A stretch of 64,000 nt of DNA from Halomarina ordinaria (GTDB lineage Archaea > Halobacteriota > Halobacteria > Halobacteriales > Haloarculaceae). The position numbers were made by a program, and so were the translations under genes. The stretch covers positions 806,001 to 870,000 of the forward strand of contig NZ_JARRAH010000001.1 of assembly GCF_030553305.1 (NCBI RefSeq). The letters run 5' to 3'. The notes under the pieces are model-generated. The model made no database searches. It was not told where the DNA came from and was given only the letters and a program-made list of their open reading frames with translations. Of the stretch, positions 61,115 to 64,000 are shown in pieces. Position 1 is the stretch's first letter, and each line of letters starts with the position of its first letter.

Positions 61115-62107
61115 ATGGCACTCCGAGAGTGGGTCGGTATCTACCTGAAGGGCATCGCGATGGGGGCGGCCGACGCCGTCCCCGGCGTCTCCGGCGGGAC
61201 CATCGCGCTCATCACCGGTATCTACGAACGCCTCATCACGGCCATCACGGAACTCGACCCGCGCGCGCTGGCGCTCGTCCCCGGCGCGATTCGCGCCGAG
61301 GGGCGAGCGCGCCTGCGCGCCCGCCTGGTGGAGATGGACGTCTGGTTCCTCGCGGCGCTCGGCCTCGGCGTGGTGACGGCGCTCGTCACCGTCTCGCGCG
61401 CCGTCGAGTACGCCGAGGAGACGTTCCCCGCCCTCCTGTTCGCGTTCTTCTTCGGTCTCATCGCCGCGAGCGCCGTCGTCCTCTACGGCGAGGTCGACGT
61501 GAGCACGCCGCGGCGGGCGTTCGCCGGCCTCGCGGGCGTCGTCCTGGCGTTCGTGGTCGCCGGCGAGGTGGCGGGCGCGCTCCCGCACACGCTCCCGGTC
61601 GTCGCCGTCGCGGGCGCCGTCGCCATCTGCGCGATGATACTGCCCGGTATCTCCGGGGCGTTCATCCTGCTGTTGCTCGGCCAGTACATCTACCTCACCG
61701 AGACGCTGTCGACGTTCGTCGACGCGCTGCTCGCACTGGTCACCGGCGGGGACGCGAGCGCGCTCGTCGCCGCGGGGAGCGTCGTCGCCGTCTTCGGCGT
61801 GGGCGCCGTCGCCGGCCTCCTGACCATCGCCCACGTCGTGAAGTACGCCCTGACGCACTACCGGGCGGCGACGCTCACCTTCCTCGTGAGCCTGATGGTC
61901 GGGGCGCTTCGCTACCCCGCCGAGCAGGTCCTCGGGAACGTCGGCGCGTGGACGCCGGCGCGCGCCCTGCCGGTCCTCGCCGCGGCGCTGGTCGGCGGGG
62001 TGCTGGTCGTCGCCATCGACCGCTACACGGACGACCTGGACCTGGCCTCGGAGGTCGACGCCGGGGAGGACCCCGCGCCCGCCGCCCCGGACGGCGGGAA
62101 CCGATAG
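61115..62107 (+). CDS. DUF368 membrane transporter (PopT-like polyprenyl-phosphate translocase)
   Basis: A 330-residue membrane protein of DUF368. The first motif GAADAVPGVSGGTIALITGI near the N-terminus is repeated in the second half as MILPGISGAFILLLLGQYIY, the sign of internal duplication. About eight spans are seen. Bacterial DUF368 proteins (PopT) were reported to bring undecaprenyl phosphate back across the membrane. Placed four bases after aglB, whose lipid carrier is dolichol phosphate, it is a good candidate for recycling that carrier in archaea. This role is inference. Confidence 0.88.
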   Translation: MALREWVGIYLKGIAMGAADAVPGVSGGTIALITGIYERLITAITELDPRALALVPGAIRAEGRARLRARLVEMDVWFLAALGLGVVTALVTVSRAVEYAEETFPALLFAFFFGLIAASAVVLYGEVDVSTPRRAFAGLAGVVLAFVVAGEVAGALPHTLPVVAVAGAVAICAMILPGISGAFILLLLGQYIYLTETLSTFVDALLALVTGGDASALVAAGSVVAVFGVGAVAGLLTIAHVVKYALTHYRAATLTFLVSLMVGALRYPAEQVLGNVGAWTPARALPVLAAALVGGVLVVAIDRYTDDLDLASEVDAGEDPAPAAPDGGNR

Positions 62108-62122
62108 CGGACAGGGGAACCG

Positions 62123-62129
62123 TTTTACC
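62123..62129 (+). promoter_or_regulatory. TATA box of the sirR-like gene
   Basis: TTTTACC centred about 26 bases before ATG 62152; leaderless. Confidence 0.5.
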
Positions 62130-62151
62130 GGGGGAGAGCCGAGTATCGGCA

Positions 62152-62871
62152 ATGCTGAGCGACGTGATGGAGGACTACCTGAAGGCCATCTACCTCCTCC
62201 AGCGGGACGCGGCCACCGGCACCACGAGCGGAGACCCTCCGAGCGAGGCGCCCGTCCGCGCCGAGCGCGTCTCGACGTCCGCCATCGCCGAGCGCATGGA
62301 GGTGACGCCGCCGACGGTGACGAGCATGCTCGACAAACTCGAGGAGCGCAGCCTCGTCGAGCGCGAGAAGTACAAGGGCGTGCGCCTCACCCGCGAGGGG
62401 GAGACGGTCGCCATCGAGGTCATCCGTCACCACCGCCTCATCGAGGCGTACCTCGCGGAGGCGCTCGACTACGAGTGGACCGACGTCCACGAGGAGGCCG
62501 ACCGCCTCGAACACCACATCAGCGAGCGCTTCGAGGCGCGCATCGCCGAGGCGCTCGGCGACCCCACCGTCGACCCCCACGGCGACCCCATCCCGGGGAC
62601 CGACCTCGCGCCGCCGGAGGACGTCCCCGGCCACCGTCTCGACGAGTGCGAGGTGGGCGACCGGGTGGTCGTCCAGCGCGTCCGCCACCGCACCGACGAG
62701 GAACTGCGCTACCTCGCGGAGGCGGGCGTCGCACCGGGGACGGAACTCGAAGTCGCCGAGATCGCCCCCTTCGGAATGGTGACCGTCACCGGCGAGACGG
62801 GGCGACAGAGCCTCCCCGCGGAGGTGGCCCGCCAGATTCGCGTCGCGGGCGTCGCCGTCACGCGGGAGTGA
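62152..62871 (+). CDS. DtxR/MntR-family metal-dependent regulator (SirR-like)
   Basis: A 239-residue regulator. The N-terminal winged helix is VMEDYLKAIYLLQRDA, STSAIAERMEVTPPTVTSML, DKLEERSLVEREKYKG, with metal and dimer domain GETVAIEVIRHHRLIEAYLA, HEEADRLEHHISERFEARI, and a C-terminal FeoA/SH3-like domain (TELEVAEIAPFGMVTVTG). A Gly/Pro/Ser insert (TGTTSGDPPSEAPV) lies inside the wing-helix region. Such proteins repress Mn or Fe transporters when metal is bound. The heavy-metal exporter at 31283 may be one of its targets; not shown. Confidence 0.9.
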   Translation: MLSDVMEDYLKAIYLLQRDAATGTTSGDPPSEAPVRAERVSTSAIAERMEVTPPTVTSMLDKLEERSLVEREKYKGVRLTREGETVAIEVIRHHRLIEAYLAEALDYEWTDVHEEADRLEHHISERFEARIAEALGDPTVDPHGDPIPGTDLAPPEDVPGHRLDECEVGDRVVVQRVRHRTDEELRYLAEAGVAPGTELEVAEIAPFGMVTVTGETGRQSLPAEVARQIRVAGVAVTRE

Positions 62872-62920
62872 CCGCCCGGTATCCGGAGGGTTTAGTCCCT
62901 CGCGCGCCGTCCGGGTAGCC

Positions 62921-63688
62921 GTGCGAATCGAGAACAGCTTCATTCCGGTGGCGGGCGTCGGCGAGCGGACCGAGCGGCGGTTGTGGGAACGCGGCATCAC
63001 TCACTGGGACGACTTCGAGCGCGACGCCGTCGGCGAGACCACCGGCGAGCGCATCGCGGCGTTCATCGAGGACGGCCGGACCCACCTCGACGCCGGGAAC
63101 GCGCGCTACTTCGATTCGGCCTTCCCGAGCGCCCACCAGTGGCGCCTCTACGAGAACTTCCGCGAGGAGGCCTGCTTCTTCGACATCGAGACGACCGGCC
63201 TCTCGCACTCGCGCGACGACGTGACGACGGTGAGCCTCCACCGCGACGGGGAGACGCGGACGCTCGTCAACGACCCCGACCCGTTCGTCGGCGACCCGCT
63301 CACCCGCGAGGCCGTCGCGGACGCGCTCGGCGACGCCTCGCTACTGGTGACGTTCAACGGCAAGCGCTTCGACGTCCCCTTCCTCGAGACGACGTTCGAC
63401 CTCTCGCTCGACGCCCCCCACATCGACCTCATGTACCCGTGCAAGCGACTCGACCTCACGGGCGGGCTGAAGGCCGTCGAGCGCGACGTCGGCATCGAGC
63501 GCGACCGCCCGGACCTCTCGGGGTACGACGCGATTCGCCTCTGGCGGGAGTACGAACGCGGGGCGGACGAGTCGCTGGAGACGCTCGTCTCGTACAACCG
63601 CGCGGACACGGTCAACCTGCGGACGCTCATGGACCACGTCGCCGACGCGCTCCACGACCGGACGTTCGCCGAGTTCGACGCGGACTAA
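62921..63688 (+). CDS. RNase H-like exonuclease-fold protein (YprB type)
   Basis: A 255-residue protein from GTG 62921. The N-terminal FIPVAGVGERTERRLWERGI is a helix-hairpin-helix-like segment, followed by an RNase H-like exonuclease domain: FFDIETTGLSHSRDDVTTVS (Exo I), LVTFNGKRFDVPFLE (Exo II) and SYNRADTVNLRTLMDH (Exo III). Catalytic acidic residues are therefore present. Homologues of the YprB type are uncharacterised; a DNA or RNA 3'-exonuclease is likely. Confidence 0.85.
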   Translation: MRIENSFIPVAGVGERTERRLWERGITHWDDFERDAVGETTGERIAAFIEDGRTHLDAGNARYFDSAFPSAHQWRLYENFREEACFFDIETTGLSHSRDDVTTVSLHRDGETRTLVNDPDPFVGDPLTREAVADALGDASLLVTFNGKRFDVPFLETTFDLSLDAPHIDLMYPCKRLDLTGGLKAVERDVGIERDRPDLSGYDAIRLWREYERGADESLETLVSYNRADTVNLRTLMDHVADALHDRTFAEFDAD

Positions 63689-64000
63689 CAGCGCGGACGG
63701 AGGCCCTCGTCGGCCGGCGAGACGTCCACGATGTCGATGGTACCGACGGTGAGCGCGTCGGGGACGTACTCGTTCGTCCCCGGGAGGTGCGCTCCCGTGG
63801 GGTCGAGCCGCGTCGAGACGAGCACCTGCGGCGTCCCGTAGAGGCTGTGTTCTTGCGGGAAGACCGCGACGGCGTGGCGCTCGCAGCGGTGGAAGAGCGG
63901 CGACCAGACGCCGTCGACGCGCTCGACTTCGAGCTGGATGACGTCGCCGGCGCGCAGACAGCAGGGCTCGTCGTGGAAGCTACAGGTCGCTCGGTCCGGC
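63685..64000 (-). CDS. Partial hypothetical protein, cut by window end
   Basis: The C-terminal 105 codons of a minus-strand gene, ending TAG at 63685-63687 and overlapping the convergent stop by four bases. The protein part is rich in Cys and His (ATCSFHDEPCCLRAGD, LFHRCERHAVAVFPQEHSL, ending LRPRC), so a metal site is possible. No family was recognised. The start is outside the window. Confidence 0.7.
   Translation of the reverse strand, partial: PDRATCSFHDEPCCLRAGDVIQLEVERVDGVWSPLFHRCERHAVAVFPQEHSLYGTPQVLVSTRLDPTGAHLPGTNEYVPDALTVGTIDIVDVSPADEGLRPRC

Noticed and set aside
1-64000. tRNA or rRNA genes, CRISPR arrays, transposases, integrases
   Set aside because: Intergenic gaps were read for tRNA-like TPsiC and acceptor patterns, regular direct repeats and transposase motifs; none was convincing. 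A covariance-model search would be decisive.

Overview
The window is chromosomal DNA of a halophilic archaeon (class Halobacteria). The evidence is very high GC, strongly acidic proteins (for example the tails of uS2 and eL24), archaeal ribosomal protein and RNA polymerase gene orders, the archaeal mevalonate/isopentenyl phosphate kinase route, Nop5-fibrillarin, aglB, and many genes whose TATA box lies 26-31 bases before the start codon (leaderless mRNAs). No rRNA, tRNA, CRISPR array or insertion sequence was found. The genus cannot be fixed from the sequence alone.

Layout. 1-8420: the conserved block rpl18e-rpl13-rps9-rpoN-rpoK-eno-rps2, a DUF4188 gene, then the isoprenoid genes mvk, ipk and idsA with RNase J between ipk and idsA. 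8476-17092: small membrane proteins, gltX, a universal stress protein, a membrane-linked phosphoesterase, DUF456, tmcA and a zinc-less oxidoreductase. 17339-18921: rpl7ae-rps28e-rpl24e-ndk. 19029-26047: a methanethiol oxidase/ferredoxin/membrane protein group, a Mop-type protein and a pair of MetE-like genes. 26187-31022: a minus-strand information-processing block (hemK, ksgA, DUF655, rpoF, rpl21e, aEF-1beta, zinc-finger protein) with rtcA divergent. 31283-36946: a metal exporter, nop5-flpA and small haloarchaeal proteins. 37043-47370: the branched-chain amino acid region, leuA and ilvB-ilvN-ilvC-orf-leuC-leuD-leuB on the minus strand and ilvD on the plus strand. 47603-52926: small genes and a CHAT-protease gene convergent to a 44-residue single-span protein. 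53013-61110: N-glycosylation genes (AglJ-like, AglG-like, aglB) with a TrmB regulator and a DUF1326-DUF2182 pair. 61115-64000: DUF368 transporter, SirR/MntR regulator, RNase H-like gene and a partial gene.

The strongest candidate for something undescribed is the 5' leader of ilvB. A TATA box at 44093-44100 places the transcript start on the ATG of a 29-codon ORF (44070 to 43981). Its last third is rich in Ile, Val and Leu and uses Ile ATA and Val GTA codons. An 8-bp hairpin overlaps its stop codon, and ilvB has its own GGAGG Shine-Dalgarno site. It resembles the leader peptides that control branched-chain amino acid operons in bacteria. A 10-bp inverted repeat pair brackets the promoter. leuA and the CHAT gene show a similar layout: a short ORF at the predicted transcript start followed by a main ORF with a Shine-Dalgarno site.

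Other points of interest are a DUF368 (PopT-like lipid-phosphate transporter) gene 4 bases after aglB, structured 5' leaders before rnj and rpl7ae, an eL24 that has lost three zinc cysteines and gained a 110-residue acidic tail, a GluRS with HLGN in place of the HIGH motif, and a MetE pair in which only one partner carries the zinc ligands.
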